This document shows, one piece after another, positions 28,846 to 36,721 of a stretch of DNA of 64,000 bases. Source of the stretch: Paenibacillus alba (GTDB taxonomy: Bacteria; Bacillota; Bacilli; Paenibacillales; NBRC-103111); the NCBI RefSeq assembly GCF_013204855.1, contig NZ_JABMKZ010000008.1, positions 1 to 64,000 of the forward strand, given 5' to 3'. The notes beneath the pieces are model-generated. The model made no database searches and was not told the origin of the DNA. It was given only the letters and a program-made list of their open reading frames with translations. The translations under genes were made by a program, and so were the position numbers. Within the stretch, counting starts at the first letter, position 1. Every line of letters begins with the position of its first letter.

Positions 28846-29018
28846 GGGTGAACTGATCTGATCTGAAAGCCCCTTCATTCCACATGGATTTAAAGTAATC
28901 AATCCATCATCTACCTACTAATTTTGGCTTATGGGACAGCCTCACTTCTGGGTAGAGCACTGCAAAATCAGGTTCAGTTGATAATATCCACTCGATCAGC
29001 AGGAGCTATATAACTGGT

Positions 29019-29250
29019 ACCCCAACCTTGTTGCGCAATTCCACTGGAATTATTCCAGTGTTATCGGGTTTACGAAGGTGGAAATGCGCTTTGACTGGAG
29101 ATTATCCAGTGAAATGCAAAAATCCCTCCTCCTAGAGGCCCCGAACCCAAATTCCACTGGAATTATTCCAGTGTTATCGGGCTTGCGAAGGAGGAAATGC
29201 TACTTTGACTGGAGATTATCCAGTGAAATGCAAAATCCCCCCTCATAGAG
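29019..29250. repeat. Double-hairpin unit, tandem pair
   Basis: Two units of about 110-120 bp each contain the hairpin CCACTGGAATTATTCCAGTG, then GTTATCGGG, then ACTGGAGATTATCCAGT and GAAATGCAAAA. First hairpins are at about 29040 and 29156. The same unit recurs at 35927-35985 (partial) and 52097-52335 (pair). It fills the rest of the gap before the sulfonate genes. Confidence 0.8.
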
Positions 29251-29286
29251 ACTAAAAGACAGATCGCTCCAATAAGGAGCAATCTG
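29250..29286 (-). terminator. Terminator of the sulfonate operon
   Basis: On the minus strand, CAGATTGCTCC pairs with GGAGCGATCTG and is followed by TCTTTTAG. It lies 30 nt beyond the end of the permease gene. Confidence 0.8.
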
Positions 29287-29315
29287 CCTAATAATCAACT
29301 CAAACTCATGTTGCC

Positions 29316-30101
29316 TTATTTACTATCTACGCCATCATAATTATCTCTCCAGCGAAGCAGCCGATCCTCGAGCTTGCGGACAAGGGAATCTGTCAGCTTG
29401 CCGACTAGAGCAAATATGACGATCCCGACGAAAACAACATCAGTTTGGGCGAATTGTCTGGCATCCGAGATCATGTAGCCTACGCCGGAGTTGGCTCCCA
29501 TTAATTCTGCGACAATGAGGCTTAGCCAAGCCATTCCAAGCGAAAGTCGCAGACCAAGCAGAATGTTGGGCATCGCTGAAGGTAAGATCAGCTTGGTAAT
29601 TTGCTTGAATCGGCTGAATTCGAGCACACGGGTAACCTCGAACAGCTTGGAATCAATGCCTCGTATACCTAGAAAGGTGTTCAGATAGAGAGGGAAAAAG
29701 GCACCTTTTGCAATTAATAAAACTTTAGAAAACTCGCCGAACCCGAACCACAGAATGAATAGAGGCATGATAGCTAGATGAGGAACAGTTCTAATCATTT
29801 GTAACGTCGGGTCCAAGGTGTACTCCGTTTTCCGGAAAAACCCTACAAGCAAGCCCGATAGCAGACCTAGACCGCCGCCAATGACAAAGCCTATAACAGC
29901 GCGATACATACTGACAGAAAGGTTATCGAATAAAACACCATCTCTCGTTAAGCCGATGAAGGCTTTGATAATTTGGATGGGAGTAGGAAGCAATTGGGGT
30001 GGCACCAGGTGCAGCGATCCGACCAATTGCCAGACGGTCAAAATGATGACAGGCAAAATGAGGCCATACACATATTTCTTATAATTCTCGCGAGTTTTCA
30101 T
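29316..30101 (-). CDS. ssuC: Sulfonate/nitrate-type ABC permease (SsuC-like)
   Basis: A 261-residue permease of the taurine/alkanesulfonate/nitrate family with about six transmembrane helices. The family loop ELMGANSGVGYMISDARQFAQTD lies near residues 215-235. AGAGGATC precedes the ATG. It follows the dehydrogenase gene after 30 nt and forms an operon with it and the binding-protein gene. The symbol reflects family membership; the true substrate could be another sulfonate or a related organic anion. Confidence 0.85.
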   Translation of the reverse strand: MKTRENYKKYVYGLILPVIILTVWQLVGSLHLVPPQLLPTPIQIIKAFIGLTRDGVLFDNLSVSMYRAVIGFVIGGGLGLLSGLLVGFFRKTEYTLDPTLQMIRTVPHLAIMPLFILWFGFGEFSKVLLIAKGAFFPLYLNTFLGIRGIDSKLFEVTRVLEFSRFKQITKLILPSAMPNILLGLRLSLGMAWLSLIVAELMGANSGVGYMISDARQFAQTDVVFVGIVIFALVGKLTDSLVRKLEDRLLRWRDNYDGVDSK

Positions 30102-30131
30102 AAGAAGATCCTCTGAAGTGGTAGTCTGATG

Positions 30132-31124
30132 TTATTCATCTCGAAGTTGATGGTTAAGATACTCAATAACGGATTGATGGACGGTAATAACGCCAGATGC
30201 CAGACTCTCACGGTAGCGCTGCTCGGAGGCTTGGCCTGGATAAGTGATGGACTTGTCTGGATCGAGCGTCGGGATGTTGTTAATTTCACTCAAAAATCCA
30301 GTGATTTGTTCTCGGAAAGATTCCACGGTGTGACCGAAGGCGGTAGGATCGATGAGTTGGATCAACGCGCCTCTGCCTTTACCGGGGCCTTTGGAGCCAA
30401 TAGGAACATTAACAAGTGCACCGCTTAGCATTTCAAAGGCCAACGCAAGTCCAAAGCCTTTGTAGCCGCCAAAAGGAGACAAATATTTAACTTCAGCAGG
30501 GTTGGTTGTAGGCAACCCTTGTTGATCGACACCCCATGTGTCTGGGATGGACTCCTCATTGTATTTGGCTAAAGTCACATGCCCCCAAGCACGCTCGGAA
30601 GTGGCCATATCCAGAACAAATAATGGATCCGTATGCGGGAAAGCTATGCCAATTGGCGTGTTGTTCACGGCAGCGGCTGTTCCTCCCGGGGGAGTCATCA
30701 CGCTTGTTCCGCCATAAGCGAATACGAGTGTGATCGCACCTTGCTCGGCGCCATATTTGGCAATCGTGCCTGAACAATTAAAACGGGTAATATCGGTTAG
30801 CCCAATCGTAATCATTTTACGGTCTGTTAGGAAGGGGATAGCCAGATCAATGGCTTCACGGGCAACAATATGCCCAATGTCCCGATTGCCGATGATATGC
30901 ATGTAAGCTCCGTCGAAAGGACCAACTTGATAGGTGCCCTTGTCCTCGAAGGATTCGACAGCATTTCTGAAGAAGGTAATGCCATGAGAGGAGCGGCCTC
31001 TTAGATGGGCTTCCAAATAATCTTCGGTTACGATTTCCGCTTCGCGCTTCGTGGCTCCATGTTTAAGGAGGACTTGTCTGCCAAGCTCTCTCAGCTCCTG
31101 AATAGGAAGAGTTACGGTATTCAT
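30132..31124 (-). CDS. Ldh-family (type 2 malate/lactate/sulfolactate) dehydrogenase
   Basis: A 330-residue NAD(P)-dependent oxidoreductase of the Ldh_2 family, which includes malate, ureidoglycolate and (R)-sulfolactate (ComC) dehydrogenases. The signature RGRSSHG lies near residues 37-43, with the later GGTSVMTPPGG and FGGYKGFGLALAFEM stretches. A GGGTGATCC ribosome site precedes ATG. It is placed between the binding-protein and permease genes of a sulfonate-type transporter, 26 and 30 nt away. That context makes a sulfonated substrate such as sulfolactate a reasonable inference, but not a proof. Confidence 0.8.
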   Translation of the reverse strand: MNTVTLPIQELRELGRQVLLKHGATKREAEIVTEDYLEAHLRGRSSHGITFFRNAVESFEDKGTYQVGPFDGAYMHIIGNRDIGHIVAREAIDLAIPFLTDRKMITIGLTDITRFNCSGTIAKYGAEQGAITLVFAYGGTSVMTPPGGTAAAVNNTPIGIAFPHTDPLFVLDMATSERAWGHVTLAKYNEESIPDTWGVDQQGLPTTNPAEVKYLSPFGGYKGFGLALAFEMLSGALVNVPIGSKGPGKGRGALIQLIDPTAFGHTVESFREQITGFLSEINNIPTLDPDKSITYPGQASEQRYRESLASGVITVHQSVIEYLNHQLRDE

Positions 31125-31150
31125 GATGTAGGATCACCCTGCCTTATGAA

Positions 31151-32197
31151 TTATTTGTTGTTTTTAATATCTTCCAATGCTTGTTTCATGTAAGTGTTAT
31201 CAACGACTTTGGATGGATCGACCAGTTTGTTGATCGCTTTTTCATTGAGTAGGAATTGGGCGAGTTCTTGCTGGCCTTTTACGAAATCATCAGAAACCGG
31301 CAGAGTCGCGAAGCTGACATTTTTGATGACAGATTTCACCACATCTGCATTGAGTTTTGTCCCTTCAGAGTAAATTTTCACAGCTTCATCGAAATTCTGA
31401 TTTTGCCACTGCAAGGTTTTCTCCAGTACTTTCAAGTAGGCTGTAACGAGCTCTGGATGCTCTTCAGCGAATTTGGTACGGGCCACATGGAAGGCTGGGC
31501 TAATGTAGTTAATATTTGAGCCGTCAGCTAGTACGGTCGCGCCGTCATTGACCACGGAAGTAGACAGGTAAGGCTCTCCAATGGCCCAAGCATCAACGGA
31601 ACCGCTGATAAATGCCGCTTTCGCATCGTCGGCGGTAAGCTGAATGGGCTGAATATCTCCAGGCTTCAAGCCCGCTTTATCGATCAATCGGAACAGCATA
31701 TCGTAGCCGCTGGTTGCTTTGGCAACGGCGATTTTTTTGCCTTTTAATTGTTCAACGCTTTTAATCGGGCTGCCTTTTTGAACGAGCAAGGCATTGTTTT
31801 TGGAACCTGTGCTGCCAACGGCAATTTCTTTGAATGGGATGTCTGCCATTTGCGCAGTAATAACAGGCGTATTGCCCGTTACAGCCAAATCAAGGCGATT
31901 CGTAAGGATGGCATCAAATTGGGGTGGTCCGCCTTGTACCTCGAGCCAGTTCACTTTTGCGTTATGTTTGGCAAACTCCTCTTCGAACCATTTCTTTTGC
32001 TGTGCTAGAACTAGCGGGGCCACGGCATGCTGAACACCAATGTTCACGACAACCTCTTTCTGCGAAGCCGGTGAGCTTGAACTAGGGCTTGGCGCAGAGC
32101 TGCTGGATGCTGTAGGGCTTGGCTTGCTGCCGCATGCGGACAAAACAAGTAAAAGACTTAGTGTCAAAGCGGGAACGGCAATTTTTGATAATTTCAT
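31151..32197 (-). CDS. ssuA: Sulfonate-type ABC binding lipoprotein (SsuA-like)
   Basis: A 348-residue lipoprotein with a lipobox LSAC and a Ser/Pro-rich spacer. An NMT1/SsuA-like domain follows (NIGVQHAVAPLVLAQQKKWF, later SGSVDAWAIGEPYLS). AGAAAGGGAG lies before ATG. It is the first gene of a three-gene minus-strand operon and is divergent from the LysR gene, with a 118-nt shared control region. It captures the substrate outside the membrane for the SsuC-like permease. Confidence 0.85.
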   Translation of the reverse strand: MKLSKIAVPALTLSLLLVLSACGSKPSPTASSSSAPSPSSSSPASQKEVVVNIGVQHAVAPLVLAQQKKWFEEEFAKHNAKVNWLEVQGGPPQFDAILTNRLDLAVTGNTPVITAQMADIPFKEIAVGSTGSKNNALLVQKGSPIKSVEQLKGKKIAVAKATSGYDMLFRLIDKAGLKPGDIQPIQLTADDAKAAFISGSVDAWAIGEPYLSTSVVNDGATVLADGSNINYISPAFHVARTKFAEEHPELVTAYLKVLEKTLQWQNQNFDEAVKIYSEGTKLNADVVKSVIKNVSFATLPVSDDFVKGQQELAQFLLNEKAINKLVDPSKVVDNTYMKQALEDIKNNK

Positions 32198-32224
32198 GTG
32201 AAATCTCCCTTTCTAATCTTGAAG

Positions 32225-32296
32225 TAGTTAAAGTTTACTATATCCGAGTAAACAAGTATATTAACTATGTGTTATGATGATATAACTTCAGGTTAT
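32225..32296. promoter_or_regulatory. Divergent lysR-ssuA control region with dyads
   Basis: Perfect inverted repeats GTTTACT (32233-32239)/AGTAAAC (32247-32253), TAGTTAA (32225-32231)/TTAACTA (32261-32267) and ATAAC (32282-32286)/GTTAT (32292-32296) lie between the divergent start codons. LysR-type regulators commonly bind such dyads and repress their own gene. Binding is inferred. Confidence 0.6.
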
Positions 32297-32315
32297 GGTC
32301 AAAAGGGGTTTAGAT

Positions 32316-33221
32316 ATGAATATTGAGCAACTAGAATATATTGTTAATATTGCAAGGACAGGATCGATATCTGCAACCGCTGAAATTATGCACGTTTCTC
32401 AGGCTGGGATTAGTAAATCCTTAGCGAGGCTGGAGAGCGAAATTGGTTTTGAGCTATTTGAACGCACGCGAATAGGAACGATGCCTACCGACCGTGGGAG
32501 AATCATTATTGAGAAAGCGAATGAGGCTCTGCTGAAAATTCAAGATGTCAGGGATGCTGTGCTCATGCAGAATGACCACATCGATGGCGAGGTCCGCTTG
32601 TCTGTGAGCCCGAATTTCATGGCGGTATTACCGAAGTCCATTGTTTCTTTCAAAAATTACTATCCCTATGTTCGCTTAGAAATAACGGAGAAAGATTCCA
32701 TTGATATTATCGAGGACATTAAGCAAAACAAGACGGACATGGGTTTGATTTATTTGAATCATGAGCCTAAAGTTACGGAAGAACTGTGGTTAACGAAGAT
32801 GTTCGAATCGAGGGTGGTCGTTTGCGTAAGCAAGCATTCATGGCTCGCCTCCAAAACCAGCGTTACCCGAAAAGACTTGCTTACACAACCGTTCGTCAGC
32901 ATAAACGGGAGCTTTTCAAACCGTTACATGGAGCAATTTAAAGAGAAATATGGCCCAGTCAACATTATTTTTACGTCCAACAATCAAGAGGTGTTGAAGC
33001 GAACGATCGCCGAGGGGGCAGCCATTGGCATTTTCATTGAATTTAGTATTAAAAAGGATCCGCTGATAACGAGTGGTGAGATTGTAGCCATTCCTCTGGT
33101 GAGTGATGAGAGCAATATCGTGACTTTTGGCTGCGCACGATCCAAGAAGCAGAATTTCCCAAGAACGCACCAAGTATTTTTGAAATATTTATTAACCGAA
33201 ATTCATTCGCTCGAAAAATGA
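32316..33221 (+). CDS. LysR-family transcriptional regulator
   Basis: A 301-residue regulator. The N-terminal winged helix-turn-helix (MNIEQLEYIVNIARTGSISA, QAGISKSLARLE) is followed by a substrate-binding domain of normal length. The ATG at 32316 has AAAAGGGG 10 nt upstream; the first ATG of the frame at 32295 lacks a site. It is divergent from the ssuA-like operon and convergent with the ssuB-like gene, so it probably controls sulfonate uptake in the way CysL/YtlI/Cbl-type regulators do. Confidence 0.9.
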   Translation: MNIEQLEYIVNIARTGSISATAEIMHVSQAGISKSLARLESEIGFELFERTRIGTMPTDRGRIIIEKANEALLKIQDVRDAVLMQNDHIDGEVRLSVSPNFMAVLPKSIVSFKNYYPYVRLEITEKDSIDIIEDIKQNKTDMGLIYLNHEPKVTEELWLTKMFESRVVVCVSKHSWLASKTSVTRKDLLTQPFVSINGSFSNRYMEQFKEKYGPVNIIFTSNNQEVLKRTIAEGAAIGIFIEFSIKKDPLITSGEIVAIPLVSDESNIVTFGCARSKKQNFPRTHQVFLKYLLTEIHSLEK

Positions 33222-33246
33222 AAAAGATCCGCCTCATGGGCGAATC
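33217..33246 (-). terminator. Terminator of the ssuB-like gene
   Basis: On the minus strand, GATTCGCC pairs with GGCGGATC around CATGA and is followed by TTTTTCATTTTT. It overlaps the end of the convergent lysR gene. Confidence 0.8.
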
Positions 33247-33254
33247 GGTAGGGT

Positions 33255-34019
33255 TTAAATGGAGTAAGCCGGTTCCATCTCTTCATGTCCGCCTAGTGCG
33301 TAGAGCACGCGTTTGCGATAATCCATGAAAGAGGTGGACACACGAGTACGTGGATGCTGCAGCTCAATCGGAATAATTTCCTTAATGGTTCCAGGTTTGG
33401 CTTCCATGACGACAATGCGATCGGCCAAAAAGATGGCTTCGTCAATATCGTGAGTGACGAGCAGCATCGTCATCCGATGCTCACGCCAAATGTCCAGCAG
33501 TGCTTCCTGCATATGGTTCCGGGTAAAGGCATCGAGAGCTCCGAAGGGCTCATCCAGTAGAAGAAGCTGCGGCTGATGCATGAGTGCGCGCGCGATCGCC
33601 ACCCGTTGGGACATTCCGCCTGAAAGCTGTTTGGGGAAAGCCTTCTCGAAGCCGGACAATTTGACTAATTCAATGACTTTATTTACTTGTTGCCGGACGG
33701 CGGGATCTTTTAAAGAAAGATTGGCTGCAATATTTTTCTCAACCGTTAACCAAGGGAAGAGTCGATGTTCTTGAAAGATGAATCCTTTTTCGATGCTTGG
33801 CTTGGTTACAGGTTGACCGTCTAAGAGGACAGAGCCTTCATATTTGACGTCCAGTCCAGCGGCAATTTTCAACATTGTGCTTTTGCCACAGCCGCTTGGA
33901 CCAATGATGGCTACAAACTCATCCTGTTTCAATTCCAAATTCACATTGCGCAGTGCTTGGACAGTACTTTCCTTCGACACAAACGTTTTGTTCACATTCA
34001 TAAATGTCACGTTCGCCAT
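33255..34019 (-). CDS. ssuB: Sulfonate-type ABC ATPase (SsuB-like)
   Basis: A 254-residue ABC ATPase. It has Walker [10 protein letters not shown] near residue 40, Q-loop [10 protein letters not shown], signature LSGGMSQRV, Walker [10 protein letters not shown] and the switch His in VTHDIDEA. It belongs to the SsuB/TauB/NrtD group. It is separated from ssuA and ssuC by the oppositely oriented lysR gene, so it has its own promoter. GAGGTGA precedes the ATG. It supplies energy to the permease at 29316. Confidence 0.9.
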   Translation of the reverse strand: MANVTFMNVNKTFVSKESTVQALRNVNLELKQDEFVAIIGPSGCGKSTMLKIAAGLDVKYEGSVLLDGQPVTKPSIEKGFIFQEHRLFPWLTVEKNIAANLSLKDPAVRQQVNKVIELVKLSGFEKAFPKQLSGGMSQRVAIARALMHQPQLLLLDEPFGALDAFTRNHMQEALLDIWREHRMTMLLVTHDIDEAIFLADRIVVMEAKPGTIKEIIPIELQHPRTRVSTSFMDYRKRVLYALGGHEEMEPAYSI

Positions 34020-34215
34020 GCTGATTTCACCTCGTGTGTAGGAGCTTAAACAATTGGAGTTATATGAGTTGAAATCTTAATTTAAGTGTTGGGGAAAGTC
34101 AAGGGAAATTAATGGTGAACGATATTGATAGTCTGGTTTGCAACTTTAGGAAGACTTCTTACGTCTATTAAAATAGGTTTAATTAAACAAATATGGATTA
34201 AGGAGGGAGTATCGC

Positions 34216-35796
34216 ATGAAGAATATGCAAAGAGATCTGCACACAGATATTGCCATTATAGGTGGAGGGGTAGGAGGGTGCGCAGCAGCACTAGCCGCCT
34301 GTAGGATGGGAAAAAACGTATACATGACCGATGAATATGACTGGATTGGCGGTCAGTTGACGAGTCAGGCGGTGCCGCCGGATGAGCATAAATGGATTGA
34401 GCAATTCGGCTGTACGCGAAGCTATCGCAGGTTCCGCGACGAGGTCAGAGAATACTACCGTCAGCACTATCCGTTATCGGAGTATGGGCGTTCGGCGTAT
34501 TATTTGAATCCTGGCAACGGTGGGGTAAGCCGGCTGTGTGCCGAACCGCGCGTCACGCATGCCGTATTGCAGCAGATGCTCGCACCGTTCGTTAACAGCG
34601 GGAAACTTACCATCCATACACGTACTAAAGTCATTAAAGCACATAGACATGCAAACGAGATTCAAGCGGTTACTGTCAAAAGCGAAAACGGAGAGAAGCT
34701 CACTGTCCACGCGCCTTATTTTCTTGATGCAACGGAGTGCGGGGATGTATTGCCGCTTGCGGAAGTCGAATACGTAACCGGGGCAGAATCGCAATCAGAA
34801 ACAAATGAGCCCCATGCTTTGGAGGGGCCTGCTGATCCTCATGATATACAGGCTTTTACTTACTGCTTTGCGATGGATTACTTCGAAGGCGAGAATCATG
34901 TCATAGATAAACCTGTAGATTACGAGTTCTGGCGTTCTTTTCAAGCACCGTTCTGGCCGAATCCCCAGTTGAATTGGGTATCGCCTGATCCTAAGACGTT
35001 GGAACCGACAGAAGAAACGCTTTTTCCTGGTACGGATAAATATCCTTTGTTTATTTATCGCCGGATTGCGGATCGAGCGAATTTCACAGCCGGGACATAC
35101 CCATCGGATATTTCATTAGTCAACTGGGCCCAGAACGATTACTTTCTTGGCAATATCTACGATGTGCCTGAGCACCTAGCCGAGAAGCATCTGCATCAAG
35201 CGAAACAACTGAGCTTTTCTTTGTTGTACTGGCTGCAGACGGAAGCTCCACGGCCTGACGGGGGAGCCGGTTATCCAGGACTAAGGCTGCGCCCGGACGT
35301 CGTCGGGACCACCGATGGCATGGCCCAGGCACCGTATATTCGGGAGTCGCGCAGGATTAAAGCGGAATTCACGGTTTTGGAACAGCATGTAAGCGCAGCG
35401 ATACGAGGCGATCAAGGGGCTGAGGAGTTCCCGGACAGCGTAGGCATTGGATGTTACCGGATCGATTTGCATCCGAGTATGAGGGGGCGGAATTTCCTCG
35501 ATATCTCTTCATTGCCTTTCCAAATTCCGTTAGGGAGTCTGATTCCGAAGCAGGTTACGAACTTGCTGGCTGCCTGCAAAAATATAGGAACAACCCATAT
35601 TACCAATGGCTGCTACAGGCTTCATCCGGTCGAATGGAATATCGGGGAGTCGGCAGGCTATACGGCTGCTTTCTGTTTGAACCAAGGTATGACCCCAAGT
35701 GAGGTTCGCGCTGACGCTGCAAAGCTAACAGAACTTCAAAATTTGCTTACGGCCAGCGGCATCGAACTGGCATGGCCTAAGATTGGGGCTGTGTAA
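34216..35796 (+). CDS. FAD-dependent oxidoreductase (PF12831-like)
   Basis: A 526-residue flavoprotein. The dinucleotide motif IIGGGVGGCAAALAA lies near residues 14-28, followed by a D-E ribose-binding end (TDEYDWIGGQLTSQ). A C-terminal FAD contact region is suggested by NLLAACKNIGTTHITNG. There is no signal peptide. AAGGAGGG lies 9 nt before ATG. The family acts on varied substrates, often in sugar or xenobiotic clusters. It is divergent from the ssuB-like gene and is followed by a strong hairpin, so it is probably monocistronic. Its role is not clear. Confidence 0.8.
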   Translation: MKNMQRDLHTDIAIIGGGVGGCAAALAACRMGKNVYMTDEYDWIGGQLTSQAVPPDEHKWIEQFGCTRSYRRFRDEVREYYRQHYPLSEYGRSAYYLNPGNGGVSRLCAEPRVTHAVLQQMLAPFVNSGKLTIHTRTKVIKAHRHANEIQAVTVKSENGEKLTVHAPYFLDATECGDVLPLAEVEYVTGAESQSETNEPHALEGPADPHDIQAFTYCFAMDYFEGENHVIDKPVDYEFWRSFQAPFWPNPQLNWVSPDPKTLEPTEETLFPGTDKYPLFIYRRIADRANFTAGTYPSDISLVNWAQNDYFLGNIYDVPEHLAEKHLHQAKQLSFSLLYWLQTEAPRPDGGAGYPGLRLRPDVVGTTDGMAQAPYIRESRRIKAEFTVLEQHVSAAIRGDQGAEEFPDSVGIGCYRIDLHPSMRGRNFLDISSLPFQIPLGSLIPKQVTNLLAACKNIGTTHITNGCYRLHPVEWNIGESAGYTAAFCLNQGMTPSEVRADAAKLTELQNLLTASGIELAWPKIGAV

Positions 35797-35818
35797 CCGG
35801 ACGTCCAATATCAAAAGG

Positions 35819-35867
35819 GAGGCTGTCTCAAAAGTCGAAAATGACTGCGAGGCAGCCTCTTCTGTTT
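35819..35867 (+). terminator. Terminator after the FAD oxidoreductase, left end of block 2
   Basis: The hairpin GAGGCTG-CTC-AGTC/GACT-GAG-CAGCCTC is followed by TTCTGTTTT. It is nearly identical to the hairpin at 52045-52085, so this terminator is part of a dispersed repeat. Confidence 0.8.
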
Positions 35868-35991
35868 TAGAGGCTCCAACTGGTACCGTCTAACCGTAAC
35901 TGCAAGTGCAACTGCCTATTTAACTGAAGCCCCAACCCTGTTGCCAAATTCCAGATTCCACTGGAATTACTCCAGTGTTATCAGAGTAAAA

Positions 35992-36170
35992 CTGCAAAAG
36001 TGCAGGCTTTTTCAACAAAATCGCTAAAAAAATGAAAAAACCTGCAATTATGCAGGAATTTATAGATTATTCTTCCTAAAACTAGAAAAAATCCATCAAA
36101 AGATGCATATTTGCAGGAATTCAGGTTCTACAGGTAGATTCTGAGCAAAAAAGATGCATATTTGCAGGAA
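35992..36170 (+). repeat. Four-hairpin TGCA array, copy 4
   Basis: TGCA palindromes begin at about 35993, 36043, 36104 and 36155, with spacings 50, 61 and 51 nt. The order and intervening T-runs match copies 1 and 2 although the spacer sequence has diverged. Confidence 0.75.
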
Positions 36171-36492
36171 TTTGATCCTGCAGTTGCTTCAAAGTCATCA
36201 AAAGATGAGCAATCTATCTCAGGAATTCAGGTTCTGCAGACAAGGCTTCGAGGCTTGCCTAAAGTAAGCTTAGAGGTCGGGTGGCTTTCGCTTGCCCATA
36301 ATTTGTTGAAGAAAGCGGCCGTAGACGCAAAAAGCTAAGGAGTTAAGCACATGAAAGCCGCTTAACTCCTTTGCACTTTTTAAAAAATCATTTTTCTGAA
36401 TGGCAGCCATGTCCTAAAAATCATTAGTTCTTACTTTTGGGACGGCCTCTTCTTTGTATTCTGTATAAAAGTCTTCCTTAACATTGTGTAAG

Positions 36493-36560
36493 GATCGTAA
36501 AATTGTCCACCTAGTTGCATGAGTAAGCTCAGAAGGAGCTAGAAATCGTAACAATGTTCA
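36493..36560 (+). promoter_or_regulatory. Pair of direct repeats upstream of the propeller gene
   Basis: ATCGTAAAATTGTCCACCTA at 36493 and ATCGTAACAATGTTCACCTA at 36545 are 17/20 identical and exactly 52 nt apart, about five helical turns. They lie 160-230 nt before the start codon at 36722. Direct half-sites of this kind suit an AraC-type activator, but the protein is unknown. Confidence 0.45.
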
Positions 36561-36721
36561 CCTAATGTGTGCAGATTATAGGTTTTGGTCCGGAAGAAGG
36601 GTCGTTACAATATAAAAAGTAAGCCCTTACATTTATCTCTGCCGGAAGGAGGGACACGATCAGAGGCTGCTGTATGGAGCAAGATTGTACGACACATTTT
36701 GTTCATTAGGAGGGAAATTGA

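Larger units (their letters stand above)
28362..28941. mobile_element. Non-coding block bracketed by 14-bp inverted repeats (block 1)
   Basis: Perfect inverted repeats GGCTGTCCCATAAG/CTTATGGGACAGCC delimit 580 bp without a gene. Inside lies a four-hairpin TGCA array in reverse orientation. This resembles a non-autonomous transposon (MITE-like) or the remnant of an insertion sequence, but no target-site duplication or transposase fragment was recognised. Confidence 0.4.
35819..36449. mobile_element. Non-coding block bracketed by 17-bp inverted repeats (block 2)
   Basis: The left end GAGGCTGTCTCAAAAGT (35819-35835) and right end ACTTTTGGGACGGCCTC (36433-36449) match inverted at 15 of 17 positions. 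Inside are a partial double-hairpin unit (about 35927-35985) and a four-hairpin TGCA array, and no gene. It resembles blocks at 28362-28941 and 52045-52499. Confidence 0.45.

Noticed and set aside
28639-28902. Opposing short frames over the hairpin array
   Set aside because: Low-complexity translation caused by the repeats, with no ribosome site and no similarity between the frames in different copies.
34020-34215. SAM (S-box) riboswitch upstream of the sulfonate or FAD genes
   Set aside because: No conserved kink-turn or P1-P4 elements were seen, and the space of 196 nt shows no terminator hairpin.
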